The notes beneath the pieces were generated by a model that saw only the letters and a list, made by a program, of their open reading frames with translations, searched no databases and was not told the origin of the DNA. From JBNAGF01 sp049801055 (GTDB lineage Bacteria > Pseudomonadota > Alphaproteobacteria > Rhodobacterales > Rhodobacteraceae): a stretch of DNA of 64,000 bases. Shown here in pieces: positions 33,440 through 42,750 of this stretch. The DNA lies in the NCBI RefSeq assembly GCF_049801055.1, contig NZ_JBNAGF010000012.1, forward strand, positions 62,001 through 126,000, read 5' to 3'. The position numbers and the translations under genes were made by a program. Numbering within the stretch: the stretch's first letter is position 1; the number at the start of each line of letters is the position of its first letter.

Positions 33440-33702
33440 GGATGTTCCCCGCTTTCATTCTTTTGCTCGTGTGTGCCGCGCTCCGGACCGGCGGTGCCGA
33501 CGGGCGCAGCCCGGGGCGCCGAATCTGCCCCGCTGTCGCGCCAATCTATACCGCGTGGGGCAGGCGAAACCAGAGCCACCGTTGCAAAAATCTGCTACCG
33601 GGCAGGGTGCCTCGGTTCGGGGATCTTCCAACCCTGCTTCACTTCGTATATATTCGTTTCCAGTTTTAAGGTTATTGTCTGAATAGGGTCCACCCACGAA
33701 CC

Positions 33703-34284
33703 ATGCGCAGGTTTCTATCCGGCATTGTTGTCGCGTCGCTCGTGATTGGGCCCGCTGCGCAGGCCGACATGTTCTCGACCAAGAACCGTCGCGACATCTT
33801 CCGGTCGCAGGCGCGTGTGCTCGATACCCGTGCGGCGACGCAGTATTCGGGATCGGAACGGTTACGACCGAACTATCTCAAGGGCGATTCCGGCGGCAAT
33901 CTTCGGTATGCCGGCAAGTACAAGGGCCAGTATCTCGGTATGGCGCGCGAGGCCGCCCGGCGTCACAAGGTGCCTGAGGAACTGTTCCTGAGACTTGTTC
34001 AGCAGGAATCAAACTGGAACCCGCGGGCGAAATCGCACAAGGGCGCGCTTGGCCTTGCGCAGTTGATGCCGGCGACCGCGCGGGCGATGGGCGTCGACCC
34101 GCTGGATCCGTACCAGAACCTCGACGGTGGTGCGCGGTATCTCAAGCGCCAGTATCGTAAATTCAAGTCGTGGCGTCTTGCTCTGGCGGCCTACAACGCC
34201 GGTCCGGATGCTGTGAAGAAATACAAAGGCGTTCCACCCTATAAAGAGACCCAGAACTATGTTCGGGTCATCTGGGGAAGTTGA
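33703..34284 (+). CDS. Lytic transglycosylase (SLT domain)
   Basis: 193 residues, signal peptide ending near IGPAAQADM. The C-terminal 120 residues form a Slt70-like lysozyme fold: the catalytic Glu in RLVQQESNWNPRAKS, then HKGALGLAQLMPATARAMG, LDPYQNLDGGARYL and LALAAYNAGPDAV. It cleaves peptidoglycan to anhydromuropeptides in the periplasm. The ATG at 33703 starts directly at the signal peptide. No partner gene is adjacent. Confidence 0.92.
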   Translation: MRRFLSGIVVASLVIGPAAQADMFSTKNRRDIFRSQARVLDTRAATQYSGSERLRPNYLKGDSGGNLRYAGKYKGQYLGMAREAARRHKVPEELFLRLVQQESNWNPRAKSHKGALGLAQLMPATARAMGVDPLDPYQNLDGGARYLKRQYRKFKSWRLALAAYNAGPDAVKKYKGVPPYKETQNYVRVIWGS

Positions 34285-34291
34285 CCGGCAC

Positions 34292-34305
34292 TTGCGTCAA
34301 ATCAA
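34292..34305 (+). promoter_or_regulatory. Possible FNR-type box upstream of di-haem peroxidase
   Basis: TTGCGTCAAATCAA matches TTGAT-N4-ATCAA in eight of ten fixed positions and lies about 72 bases before the ATG at 34370. Cytochrome c peroxidases are FNR-activated in Paracoccus and relatives, which supports but does not prove the call. Confidence 0.35.
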
Positions 34306-34369
34306 ATCCTGAGTGAAATACCTTGATAAAGTCGAGGAAAGCGACTCGATCTTTTGTTCAGGAGCCATC

Positions 34370-35518
34370 ATGCTGCCAAAACACGCGATCTACACCCGTA
34401 TATGTGCTGTTCTGCTGACATGCTGGCCGATTGGTGGGCTGGCTGCGCCCTTTGAGAGCGAGGAAGCCTTGGGCGAAGCTCTGTTCTTTGACGAGAACCT
34501 GTCGCTGAACCGAACACAATCCTGTGCCACCTGCCATGATCCCGAGGCCGGATTTGCGGACCCTAGGGAAACCGCCGCAGGGCGCGCGGTTTCATTGGGT
34601 GATGATGGCGTCTCGTTGGGCGATCGCAGCGCTCCTACGGCCGCCTATGCCGCTTTTGCTCCGGGGTTTCATCAGAATGATGAGGGGAAATGGGTTGGCG
34701 GGCTGTTCTGGGATGGCCGTGCCGACAGCCTCGAGGCGCAGGCCGGAGGACCGCCGCTCAACCCGATCGAGATGGGGATGCCCGGCAAGCCCGCCGTTGT
34801 CGCGCGCCTGCAGGAAAACGCCGATTACGTCGCCGCCATGCAGGCGCTGTTTGGGCCGAACATCTTTGCCGATCCGGACAAGGCTTATGATGCCATGACC
34901 CGGGCGATTGCCGCCTTTGAACGCACCGACCTGTTTGCTCCGTTCGACAGCAAGTATGACCGCTATCTGCGAGGGGAAACCATGCTGAGCGAGGACGAAG
35001 AGCTGGGCCGCGTCCTGTTCTTTTCGGAACAGTTCACCAACTGCAACCTGTGCCACCAGTTGAAACAGAGCCCGATGGATCCGGCTGAAACCTTTACCAA
35101 TTACGAACACCACAATATCGGTGTTCCGGTCAATGAAGCGGCCCGCGCTGTGAACGGGGCCAAGGGGCCGGATCTTGGGTTGCTGGCCAATCCGCTGGTG
35201 GATGACGGGGCGCAAGGCGGCAAGTTCAGAACGCCCACGCTGCGAAACGTGGCGGTGACCGGGCCATATATGCACAACGGCGTGTTCGCGGATCTCCGCA
35301 CCGTCATGCTGTTTTACAACAAGTACAACACCAAGGCCGAAGCCCGTCAGATCAATCCGGAAACCGGCAAGCCGTTTGCCTGGCCGGAAATTCCACATAC
35401 GCTTGCGGTCAAGGAACTGACGCATGGACCTGCGCTGGACGACCGCCGGATCGACGCGCTGGTGGCATTTCTGAAAACCCTCACAGATGCCCGCTATGAA
35501 CATCTGCTGGAGGAATGA
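34370..35518 (+). CDS. Di-haem cytochrome c peroxidase / MauG family protein
   Basis: 382 residues from the ATG at 34370 (AGGAG six bases upstream), with a signal peptide ending near GGLAAPF. Two c-type haem sites: CATCH near residue 48 and CNLCH near residue 226. Other CcpA/MauG features are FFDENLSLNRTQSCATCHDP, GGLFWDGRADSLEAQA, KFRTPTLRNVAVTGPYMHNG and the C-terminal ALVAFLKTLTD. It reduces hydrogen peroxide in the periplasm with electrons from a cytochrome, or acts in MauG-like oxidation. No mau genes are nearby, so a peroxidase is favoured. Confidence 0.92.
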   Translation: MLPKHAIYTRICAVLLTCWPIGGLAAPFESEEALGEALFFDENLSLNRTQSCATCHDPEAGFADPRETAAGRAVSLGDDGVSLGDRSAPTAAYAAFAPGFHQNDEGKWVGGLFWDGRADSLEAQAGGPPLNPIEMGMPGKPAVVARLQENADYVAAMQALFGPNIFADPDKAYDAMTRAIAAFERTDLFAPFDSKYDRYLRGETMLSEDEELGRVLFFSEQFTNCNLCHQLKQSPMDPAETFTNYEHHNIGVPVNEAARAVNGAKGPDLGLLANPLVDDGAQGGKFRTPTLRNVAVTGPYMHNGVFADLRTVMLFYNKYNTKAEARQINPETGKPFAWPEIPHTLAVKELTHGPALDDRRIDALVAFLKTLTDARYEHLLEE

Positions 35519-35563
35519 TCCCCCGAAGTCAGCGCCCTGAATTCGCCCGAAAACATTATCACA

Positions 35564-35824
35564 TCACGAAACCGGGATCTGGTAGCGCCTGAGAAATTCA
35601 ACCATGAGGTCCGGTGCCTTGGGCCAGCTATAAAGCCCTTTGTCCCGCCAACTTATGGTGTTTAGTGCGTTCAGGTTTTCTCCGACCCACCCGACCAGCT
35701 CGTCATGCGGAACTAGGTACCGTTCGCCACCATGCGTGATGTCGAGCGTCGCGCCACGCCCCAGCATCTTCTTTTCAATCAATGGGCGGTTTGTGGCCCT
35801 CGGATTGTCAGTGAACTTTCCCAT
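35564..35824 (-). CDS. Hypothetical 86-residue protein
   Basis: The gene starts 15 bases after the ABC ATPase stop on the same strand, with AGAGG 12 bases before the ATG. The sequence is soluble, mixed alpha/beta, and has no motif I recognise (ITHGGERYLVPHDELVGWVG and a C-terminal VEFLRRYQIPVS). Its placement suggests readthrough from the ABC operon, and its end converges with the peroxidase gene. Confidence 0.6.
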   Translation of the reverse strand: MGKFTDNPRATNRPLIEKKMLGRGATLDITHGGERYLVPHDELVGWVGENLNALNTISWRDKGLYSWPKAPDLMVEFLRRYQIPVS

Positions 35825-35839
35825 ACCAGTTCAAGACCT

Positions 35840-37927
35840 CTATTCAGCCGCCACCTTGATAACCGGGGTCATTTCCGCCAGTGCTGCATCGTCGAGATGG
35901 CACTTGATCTGATGGCCATCCTGCAGCGTTCGGACCGGTGGCACCTCGCGGTCACACAGGCCGCCCGCGACCTTGGATTTCCAGCGGCAGCGCGTCTGGA
36001 ACGGGCAGCCCGGCGGTGGGCTCATTGCCGAAGGAATGTCGCCTTCGAGGACGATATGTTCCTTTTCGATCGAAGTATCAGCAATCGGCACAGCCGATAG
36101 CAGGGCTTCGGTATAGGGGTGATAGGGCGGGGCAAAGACCTGATCGGTTGTTCCCAGTTCCACCACATGCCCGAGATACATCACCATCACCCGGTCCGAG
36201 AGATAGCGCACGATGGAAAGGTCGTGGCTGATGAACAGAAGCGTGGTCTTGTGTTCGCGCTGGATCTCCATCAGCAGATCCGTCACCGCCGCCTGAACAC
36301 TGACGTCCAGCGCCGAAACCGGCTCGTCCGCGACAACGATCCGGGCGTCGCCGGCAAAGGCGCGGGCGATTCCAACACGTTGTTTCTGTCCGCCCGAAAG
36401 CTGTCTCGGCATCCGTTCTGCAAAGGCGCGGGGCAGTTTCACCAGATCCAGCAACTCCAGCATCCGCTTGCGCCGGTCCGCCTCGCTCTTGCCAACCCCG
36501 AAGATCTCCAGCGCCCGTATGATTTGGCGCCCGACGGTCATGGACGGATTCAGCGTGTCGAACGGGTTCTGGAACACCATCTGCACGTCCGCAACTGTCT
36601 GGGTGTCGCGCTCTTCGATTGGAATGCCTTCGATCGAGCGGTTGTCGAGCAGGATGGCTCCGTCCGTGGCAGTCTCTAGCCCCATCAGAACTTTGGCAAA
36701 GGTCGACTTGCCGCAACCGGATTCCCCGACAATGGCCAACGTTTCGGATTCGCGGGCTTCAAACGAAAGGGTCTCGTTGGCCTTCACGACCTTCTTCTCG
36801 CCGCCTCCGAACAACGCATTGGCTGCCACCTCATAGTATTTCTTGAGGTTTTCCATCTTGAGCACGACATTGCCGACTTCGGCTTTTTCCTTCTGGGCTT
36901 CGGCCACAAGGGGCGCGTCCCAGTCGATTTCACCGAACTTCAGGCAACGTGTGTGATGGCGGTCATTGTCCGGAACCGCCTCCATCTGGATCTCCTGCGC
37001 GTCGCAGCGGCCAGCTTCGAAATAATCACAGCGCGGGCCGAAATTGCAGCCCGGCGGGCGTTCGTGCGGCAACGGGAAATTGCCCGGAATGGCCACAAGG
37101 GGGCGGGCGGTCTTGTCCGCGCCAGGCAGGGGGATCGACCGGAACAGGGCCTGCGTGTAAGGGTGGCGCATTTCATCGAACACATCTTCGATCGAACCGC
37201 GCTCCACCGCCTCGCCGGAGTACATCACGCATAACCGGTCGCAGGTTTCCAGCACCAGCCCCAGATTGTGGCTGATGAACAGCATCGACGTGCCGTATTT
37301 CTTTCCAAGGTCCTTGACCAGTTCGACCACTGCGGCTTCGACCGTCACATCAAGCGCCGTTGTCGGTTCGTCAAGGATCAGCAGCGCCGGTTTCGACATC
37401 AGTGCCATTGCGATCACAATCCGCTGCTGCTGCCCACCCGACAGCTGGTGCGGGAAGCTGTTCAGCATTCGCTCGGGGTCGGGCAAGCGCACGTCGGTCA
37501 CCACTTCGAGTGCGCGTTTGCGGGCCTCCACGGCACCAACGCCTTCGTGGATCATCGGCACTTCCATCAGTTGCTTACCGATCTTCATTGCCGGGTTCAG
37601 CGAGGCCATCGGTTCCTGATAGATCATGGCGATCTCGTTGCCGCGAATGTCGCGCAGTTCTTCGGGCGTCATTTGCGACATGTCGCGCCCCTTGAACTTG
37701 ATCGACCCACCAACGATACGGCCGTTCTTGCCAAGATCCTGCATCACGCCCAGCGCCACGGTGGATTTGCCGCATCCCGATTCTCCGACAAGTCCGACCG
37801 CTTCGCCCGGTTGCACCGCGACCGAGAAATCCATCACTGCCGGAATCTCCCGAAGCCGGGTAAAAAACGAAATCGAGAGCTTGTCGATCTCGAGTATCGG
37901 GCCGTCATACTCCGCCAGTTTGCTCAT
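35840..37927 (-). CDS. Fused double-ATPase of peptide-type ABC importer
   Basis: 695 residues from the ATG at 37927 (MSKLAEYDG). Two complete ABC ATPase units lie in one chain, like fused DppD and DppF or YejF. Unit one has GLVGESGCGKSTVALGVM, LSGGQQQRIVIA and ILDEPTTALDVT. Unit two has AIVGESGCGKSTFAKVLM, LSGGQKQRVGIA and VADEPVSALDVS. Each unit ends with the oligopeptide-transporter C-terminal motif carrying Cys residues (PPGCNFGPRCDYFEAGRCD; PPPGCPFQTRCRWKS). It is encoded after the two permeases and powers them. Confidence 0.93.
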   Translation of the reverse strand: MSKLAEYDGPILEIDKLSISFFTRLREIPAVMDFSVAVQPGEAVGLVGESGCGKSTVALGVMQDLGKNGRIVGGSIKFKGRDMSQMTPEELRDIRGNEIAMIYQEPMASLNPAMKIGKQLMEVPMIHEGVGAVEARKRALEVVTDVRLPDPERMLNSFPHQLSGGQQQRIVIAMALMSKPALLILDEPTTALDVTVEAAVVELVKDLGKKYGTSMLFISHNLGLVLETCDRLCVMYSGEAVERGSIEDVFDEMRHPYTQALFRSIPLPGADKTARPLVAIPGNFPLPHERPPGCNFGPRCDYFEAGRCDAQEIQMEAVPDNDRHHTRCLKFGEIDWDAPLVAEAQKEKAEVGNVVLKMENLKKYYEVAANALFGGGEKKVVKANETLSFEARESETLAIVGESGCGKSTFAKVLMGLETATDGAILLDNRSIEGIPIEERDTQTVADVQMVFQNPFDTLNPSMTVGRQIIRALEIFGVGKSEADRRKRMLELLDLVKLPRAFAERMPRQLSGGQKQRVGIARAFAGDARIVVADEPVSALDVSVQAAVTDLLMEIQREHKTTLLFISHDLSIVRYLSDRVMVMYLGHVVELGTTDQVFAPPYHPYTEALLSAVPIADTSIEKEHIVLEGDIPSAMSPPPGCPFQTRCRWKSKVAGGLCDREVPPVRTLQDGHQIKCHLDDAALAEMTPVIKVAAE

Positions 37928-37994
37928 CTTTCTTATACTCCCAGACAAAATTGGCATGTGCACAATTTCATCTTTTCGAAAATACTCCGGGGGT

Positions 37995-38014
37995 CCGGGG
38001 GGCTGGCCCCCCGG
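37995..38014 (-). repeat. GC-rich hairpin plus GGAGTATTT element (copy 1)
   Basis: CCGGGGGG (37995-38002) pairs with CCCCCCGG (38007-38014). Read on the minus strand it is followed by CCGGAGTATTTTCGAAAAGATGAAA (37961-37985 region). The unit lies between the second permease and the ATPase gene. A related unit occurs at 45535-45580. It may attenuate or stabilise segments of the operon mRNA. Confidence 0.6.
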
Positions 38015-38025
38015 CCTCTATCACA

Positions 38026-39660
38026 TCAGTCCTTCAGGCTTTCTTCTCGCAAGCCATCGGCAAGCAGGTTCAGACCCAGCACAAGCGACAGCAGCGCCAA
38101 CGCCGGGGGCAGGGCAGGGTGCAGGTAAATCGACAGGAGCTTGCGCCCCTCGTTGATGGTCGACCCCCAGTCGGGGCTTTCCGGCGGCAGGCCGAGGCCA
38201 AAGAAGCCCAATGTGCCGAGCAGGATCGTGGTATAGCCGATCCGCAGGCAGAAATCGACGATCAGCGGGCCGCGCGCATTGGGGAGTATCTCCCACAGCA
38301 TGATATACCATGTGCCTTCGCCACGGGTTTGAGCGGCGGCCACATAGTCGCGGGTCTTGATATCCATGGCCAGCCCCCGCACGATGCGGAACACCGTGGG
38401 TGAATTGACGAACACCACCGATACAAACACCACGAGAATGCCCCCGGGGATGTCGAACAGATCGAGCGCTTTGGGCAGGCCGGGTATGCTATGGCCCTTG
38501 GTCTGCACAAGATAGCCGTCGGTCGAGATCAGCGACAGATAAAGCCATATCGAAACGCCGAGAACAGCCGTCAGCAGCGGGTTTCGGAACCGTGGCTGTG
38601 TATAGAAGCGCGAGTTCAGCAGCACTGCCATGAACAGGATCGGAAAAATGAACAAGACCATTGCCATATAGTTCGGCACGCCGGTAGCAACGATCTCGGG
38701 GGTCACCAGCAGGTAGAACAGCAGAATGACCGGAAAGGCGAGGATCAGGTTGGCAAGAAAGGACAGCAACGTGTCCAGCCGACCTCCGAAATACCCGGCG
38801 GGAAGACCCAGCGTGATGCCCACCATAAAGGCGAACATCGTGGCCAATGGCGCGATCTGAACCACCACCCAGGCGCCTTTGATCACCCGGCTGAATACGT
38901 CGCGGGCAAGGTTGTCGCCGCCGAGCAGATACCACGGGTATTGTCCGTCCTCGAGGTTTGGCAGCGGCGTTCCTGGGACCTTGTTCTTCAGCCCGGAAAC
39001 CTGCGTCAGCGGGTCATGTGTGACGATCAGGTCCATGGCGCCGAAAATGCCGACGAACACCCAGAACATGACAAGGCCAAACCCGATCATTCCGATCGGA
39101 CTGTCGAAAAGTTTGCCGTAAAGACCTAGCCTGCGTTTGAAGGCCAGCGACACTGCGTAGAGGATGATCAGCGCAAGGAAAACCGGGCTCAGACGCGATG
39201 AAATCTCTCCGACGATGCCGGATGCTTGCGGTCCGGTGAGGATACCAAGCGCCACGTAAAGAATAATGACGACGATGACCCCCAGCAAACTCAGCCGCAG
39301 CAGCGATTGCAGCAGCCCCTGCGGGAGGCTCTGCGCAGCCAAGCCAAGCATCGCACCTAGCACGAACATGGCTCCGGCTTGTACCCAGGCACCACCGAGC
39401 CCGGAAATCATATCCGGTGTTGCGATGGCGCCAACGATCCAGCAGAGCAGGCCAAAGACGACCCCGCCGGCAACAGTGGCAGACATCCCGAAACTTGGCC
39501 CGGAATCGGGTCCAGGCCCGGTTGTGCGGGCCAGCGCCGCCTGCGGCGACAGGGATTTCACGATGCCACCACAGGCGGACAGCGCCAGAAGCAGCGATGT
39601 CACCAAAAGCAGCGGGTTGAGAAAACTACCGAGCGATCCGGTCCAGCTGAGAGGTTCCAT
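38026..39660 (-). CDS. ABC importer permease, DppC-type, enlarged
   Basis: 544 residues against about 300 for ordinary DppC/OppC. The first 190 residues add four or five extra hydrophobic segments (FLNPLLLVTSLLLALSACGG, AGAMFVLGAMLGLAAQSL and others). A further insertion of about 75 residues (NYMAMVLFIFPILFMAVLLN to DLFDIPGGI) lies inside the transport domain. The binding-protein-dependent transport motif is preserved near the C-terminus (DYVAAAQTRGEGTWYIMLWE), followed by LGTLGFFGLGLPPESPDWG. It pairs with the DppB-type permease 16 bases upstream. Confidence 0.9.
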   Translation of the reverse strand: MEPLSWTGSLGSFLNPLLLVTSLLLALSACGGIVKSLSPQAALARTTGPGPDSGPSFGMSATVAGGVVFGLLCWIVGAIATPDMISGLGGAWVQAGAMFVLGAMLGLAAQSLPQGLLQSLLRLSLLGVIVVIILYVALGILTGPQASGIVGEISSRLSPVFLALIILYAVSLAFKRRLGLYGKLFDSPIGMIGFGLVMFWVFVGIFGAMDLIVTHDPLTQVSGLKNKVPGTPLPNLEDGQYPWYLLGGDNLARDVFSRVIKGAWVVVQIAPLATMFAFMVGITLGLPAGYFGGRLDTLLSFLANLILAFPVILLFYLLVTPEIVATGVPNYMAMVLFIFPILFMAVLLNSRFYTQPRFRNPLLTAVLGVSIWLYLSLISTDGYLVQTKGHSIPGLPKALDLFDIPGGILVVFVSVVFVNSPTVFRIVRGLAMDIKTRDYVAAAQTRGEGTWYIMLWEILPNARGPLIVDFCLRIGYTTILLGTLGFFGLGLPPESPDWGSTINEGRKLLSIYLHPALPPALALLSLVLGLNLLADGLREESLKD

Positions 39661-39675
39661 GTCTCCGATCCTCCC

Positions 39676-40722
39676 TTATGAAATCCGAATGCGCGGGTTG
39701 AGATAGACATAGCCGATATCCGAAATCAGCTGTGTCACCAGCACCACAAAGACCGATACGACTGACACTGCCAGCAGAAGCTGGATGTCATTGTTGCCGG
39801 CAGCTTGAACAAGAACCCATCCAAAGCCCTTGTAGTTAAAGAGTGTTTCCACGATCACCACGCCGTTCAGCAGCCAGGGAAACTGGAGCATGATGACGGT
39901 GAAAGGGGCGATCAGCGCGTTACGCAGAGCGTGCTTCATCACGATGTTTGGAAAACTGACCCCCTTGAGTCGGGCGGTGCGGACATATTGTGCCGTCATC
40001 ACCTCGGTCATCGAAGCCCGCGTCATTCGGGCAATGTAACCCATGCCATATAGCGAGATGGTCAGAACCGGCAGGAAGAAGTTTTCAAATGTCGGATTGT
40101 CCATTGCCGATGTGGCAGTGCCCTTGAACCATTTCAGCCCGACCGTGGAGGATGTGAACACGGCGATGAATATGACGCCTGACACATATTCCGGCGTTGC
40201 GGTGGTGATGATTGAAAAGGTGGAAAGCGTGCGGTCCAGCGGTGAGCCTTCGCGCATGCCGGCCAGAACCCCGACCAACAGCGCCGATGGCACCATCAAC
40301 ATCAGCACCCAGAACATCAGGTATCCTGTATTGCCCAGCCGCACCGAAACAATGGTCGAAACCTCGTCCTTGAATACGGTGGAATAACCCCAGTTGCCCT
40401 GCAGGAGACCGCAGAATTTCGGCGTCGTTTCGGGGGTCGATCCGGGGCGGACACAGGTGCCGACAAACTGCCCGTCGGCCGTCGTGTTCCGGAAACCCGG
40501 AACCGCCCCAAGCCACTGACCGTACTGGGACAGCAGAGGCTGATCATAGCCTCGGTTTTCCAGCCATGTCGCAACCTGTTCATCGCTCATCCGCTGGTTG
40601 CCCTGCGTTTTGGCGAGCTTTTCGAGGTTGGGATAAAGATTGGTCAGAAAGAAGACAACGAAAGTCAGGCACAATGCCGTAAGCAGCATTACTCCGAACC
40701 GTCTGAGTATGAAGAGTCCCAT
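39676..40722 (-). CDS. ABC importer permease, DppB-type
   Basis: 348 residues. The N-terminal helix RRFGVMLLTALCLTFVVFFL is typical of DppB/OppB. A periplasmic segment of about 70 residues is unusually rich in polar residues and has two Cys (TCVRPGSTPETTPKFCGLLQ). Five further helices follow, with the coupling motif QYVRTARLKGVSFPNIVMKH and the terminal VLVTQLISDIGYVYLNPRIR. Second gene of the operon after the binding protein. Confidence 0.92.
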   Translation of the reverse strand: MGLFILRRFGVMLLTALCLTFVVFFLTNLYPNLEKLAKTQGNQRMSDEQVATWLENRGYDQPLLSQYGQWLGAVPGFRNTTADGQFVGTCVRPGSTPETTPKFCGLLQGNWGYSTVFKDEVSTIVSVRLGNTGYLMFWVLMLMVPSALLVGVLAGMREGSPLDRTLSTFSIITTATPEYVSGVIFIAVFTSSTVGLKWFKGTATSAMDNPTFENFFLPVLTISLYGMGYIARMTRASMTEVMTAQYVRTARLKGVSFPNIVMKHALRNALIAPFTVIMLQFPWLLNGVVIVETLFNYKGFGWVLVQAAGNNDIQLLLAVSVVSVFVVLVTQLISDIGYVYLNPRIRIS

Positions 40723-40866
40723 GATCCCCCCTGATGGTCAGGTCTCTCCGCAGTACGGGCGGCCGTTTTCGGCTTCGATCATCCGGTCAGGAAACCGGGC
40801 GACTGCGGTTGAAGGGTATGCCCACGCTGCGGCGGACATACCGTTTTTCTGTTCATGTCAGTCGGA

Positions 40867-42531
40867 TCAGGCTGCCCAGCCCCACTTGTAGTGGTGATGC
40901 TCGAACGAGACATGCATTTCTGTTCCCACCAGACCCTCTTTCATGTGGCGGTAAAGGGCGCGCCAGTAGGGTTGGATGGTCACGCCTTCGGCCTGGATCA
41001 GCGCCATGCCTTTTGCGGCGACCTCGGAACGTTTCTTGGCGTCGGCTATTGCCAGCGCCTCGGTCAGAATGGCGTCGAAATCCGGGTTCGACCAACCGAA
41101 CTCGTTCCACGCCTCGCCGGATTTATAGGCCAGCGCCCAGATTTGCACGCCGAGCGGGCGATGGTTCCAGTTGGTTGAGCTATAGGGATATTTCGTCCAA
41201 TCGTTCCAGAAGGTATTGCCCGGAAGAACTGTCCGTTTGACCTTGAAGCCCGCATCACGCAGCTGTGCTGCCACAGCATCTGTCGTGTTGCGCCGCCAAT
41301 CGTCGTCAATCGAGATAATTTCATGCTCGTAGTCGGCCATTCCGGCTTCTTCCATGAGCTTCATCGCCCCGGCCGGATCGGCAGCCTGTTTGGGCAGTTC
41401 CGCGTATTCCGGGTGAATCGGTCCGACATGGTGGTTTTCGGCAACCGCGCCGCGCCCGCCATAACCCAGTTCAAGGCAGACAGAATTGTCGACCGCCATG
41501 GCCAGCGCCTTGCGAACCCGCGCATCGGCATAGGGCTGTTTGCCATCGACCTCGGCAAGCTGGTTGGGGCGCACGACAATGGTGCCCATGGTCACCACTT
41601 CGGACTTGGCGAATCCCAGCCCGTCCATCACGTCGATAAACTCGCCCACGGACTCATGCAGCATGTCAACTTCTTCGGACTCCAGTGCCGCCAGCCATGC
41701 CGAAGGATCGGTGCCATAGTCGATATATTCGATACGATCGAGTGTCGGCGCACCGAACACCGCATCCCCCCACCACTGGTGATCTTCGTTCAGGACGAGA
41801 ACACATTTCACCCCGACTTCGAGGGTCTCGATCTTGTAGGGACCAGTGCCGACATTGTTGGTCAGATCGTTCTCGCTGAACGAGCTGTGCACGATCGCCG
41901 CCGGATAGTCCGACATGCCGGCAATCAGCGAGATGTCGGATTTCGGCAGGTTCAGTTTGACCGTATTGCTGTCGACAACTTCGATTGCACCATCAATGGC
42001 CTGACCCGACGCTTCGTCGATCAGCGTCGCAAAGCGGCCTGCCATCGAATTGGTTTCCGAGGCCTTGTCGCACCAGCGCGCGATGTTGCGGGCGACGTCT
42101 TCGGCGGTGAAGGCATCCCCGTTGTTCCATGTGACGCCTTGCCGGACATTGAGCGTGTAAACCGTCGCGTCTTCATTGATTTCCCAGCCTTCCAGCAACA
42201 TACCCCGGAAGGTCCCGTCGGAATTGTATTCGACGAGGTATTCCAGGGTGCCGCGGCTCTGGTTGCCCATTTCGGACCAGTCATAAGTCCGCGGGTCCTT
42301 GAGGGCGCGCACACTGGCCTGAACCCGCAAGGTTCCGCCCTGCGCGCGCTCGGTCGCAGCCTGTACCGGGCTGGAGGCGCCAATCATGCCGTAGGCTGCG
42401 GCGGCCGACACGCCAAAGGTTGTTGCGCGGGTCAGGAATTCGCGGCGGTCCATGTGACCTTCGCGATATTCGCGCGCGTACATTTCAGCCGCCGGATGCA
42501 CCGGTTTGCCGTTGATTGTCTTTTCAGTCAT
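40867..42531 (-). CDS. Family 5 solute-binding protein of peptide-type ABC importer (Tat exported)
   Basis: 554 residues from the ATG at 42531. The N-terminus is long and polar, and the twin-arginine signal starts at Arg29-Arg30 (DRREFLTRATTFGVSAAAAY) with export cleavage near PVQAAT. The mature protein is a class C (DppA/OppA-like) binding protein: YTLNVRQGVTWNNGDAFTAE and later DARVRKALAMAVDNS signatures. The ligand could be an oligopeptide, opine or other compound; sequence does not decide. Tat export of SBP_bac_5 proteins occurs in roseobacters. An AraC regulator lies upstream on the same strand. Confidence 0.92.
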   Translation of the reverse strand: MTEKTINGKPVHPAAEMYAREYREGHMDRREFLTRATTFGVSAAAAYGMIGASSPVQAATERAQGGTLRVQASVRALKDPRTYDWSEMGNQSRGTLEYLVEYNSDGTFRGMLLEGWEINEDATVYTLNVRQGVTWNNGDAFTAEDVARNIARWCDKASETNSMAGRFATLIDEASGQAIDGAIEVVDSNTVKLNLPKSDISLIAGMSDYPAAIVHSSFSENDLTNNVGTGPYKIETLEVGVKCVLVLNEDHQWWGDAVFGAPTLDRIEYIDYGTDPSAWLAALESEEVDMLHESVGEFIDVMDGLGFAKSEVVTMGTIVVRPNQLAEVDGKQPYADARVRKALAMAVDNSVCLELGYGGRGAVAENHHVGPIHPEYAELPKQAADPAGAMKLMEEAGMADYEHEIISIDDDWRRNTTDAVAAQLRDAGFKVKRTVLPGNTFWNDWTKYPYSSTNWNHRPLGVQIWALAYKSGEAWNEFGWSNPDFDAILTEALAIADAKKRSEVAAKGMALIQAEGVTIQPYWRALYRHMKEGLVGTEMHVSFEHHHYKWGWAA

Positions 42532-42750
42532 TGAGTTCTCCCTGGAATTCATTCGAGACATATGCGTGGCGCGGCTTGGGTCTGTAACCTGCCGTTTCTT
42601 CGTGTGATCTTGCCGATTTCGTTTCGGTAGCACGCATCCCCATGCCACAATACGGCACGAGAAAAGAGCACGCGTCAACGTCTGCTTTCGTCAATTCTTT
42701 GTAAGAAAACGACATGCGAGTGTAAAAAAAGCGACCTGCGAGGGCCCATT

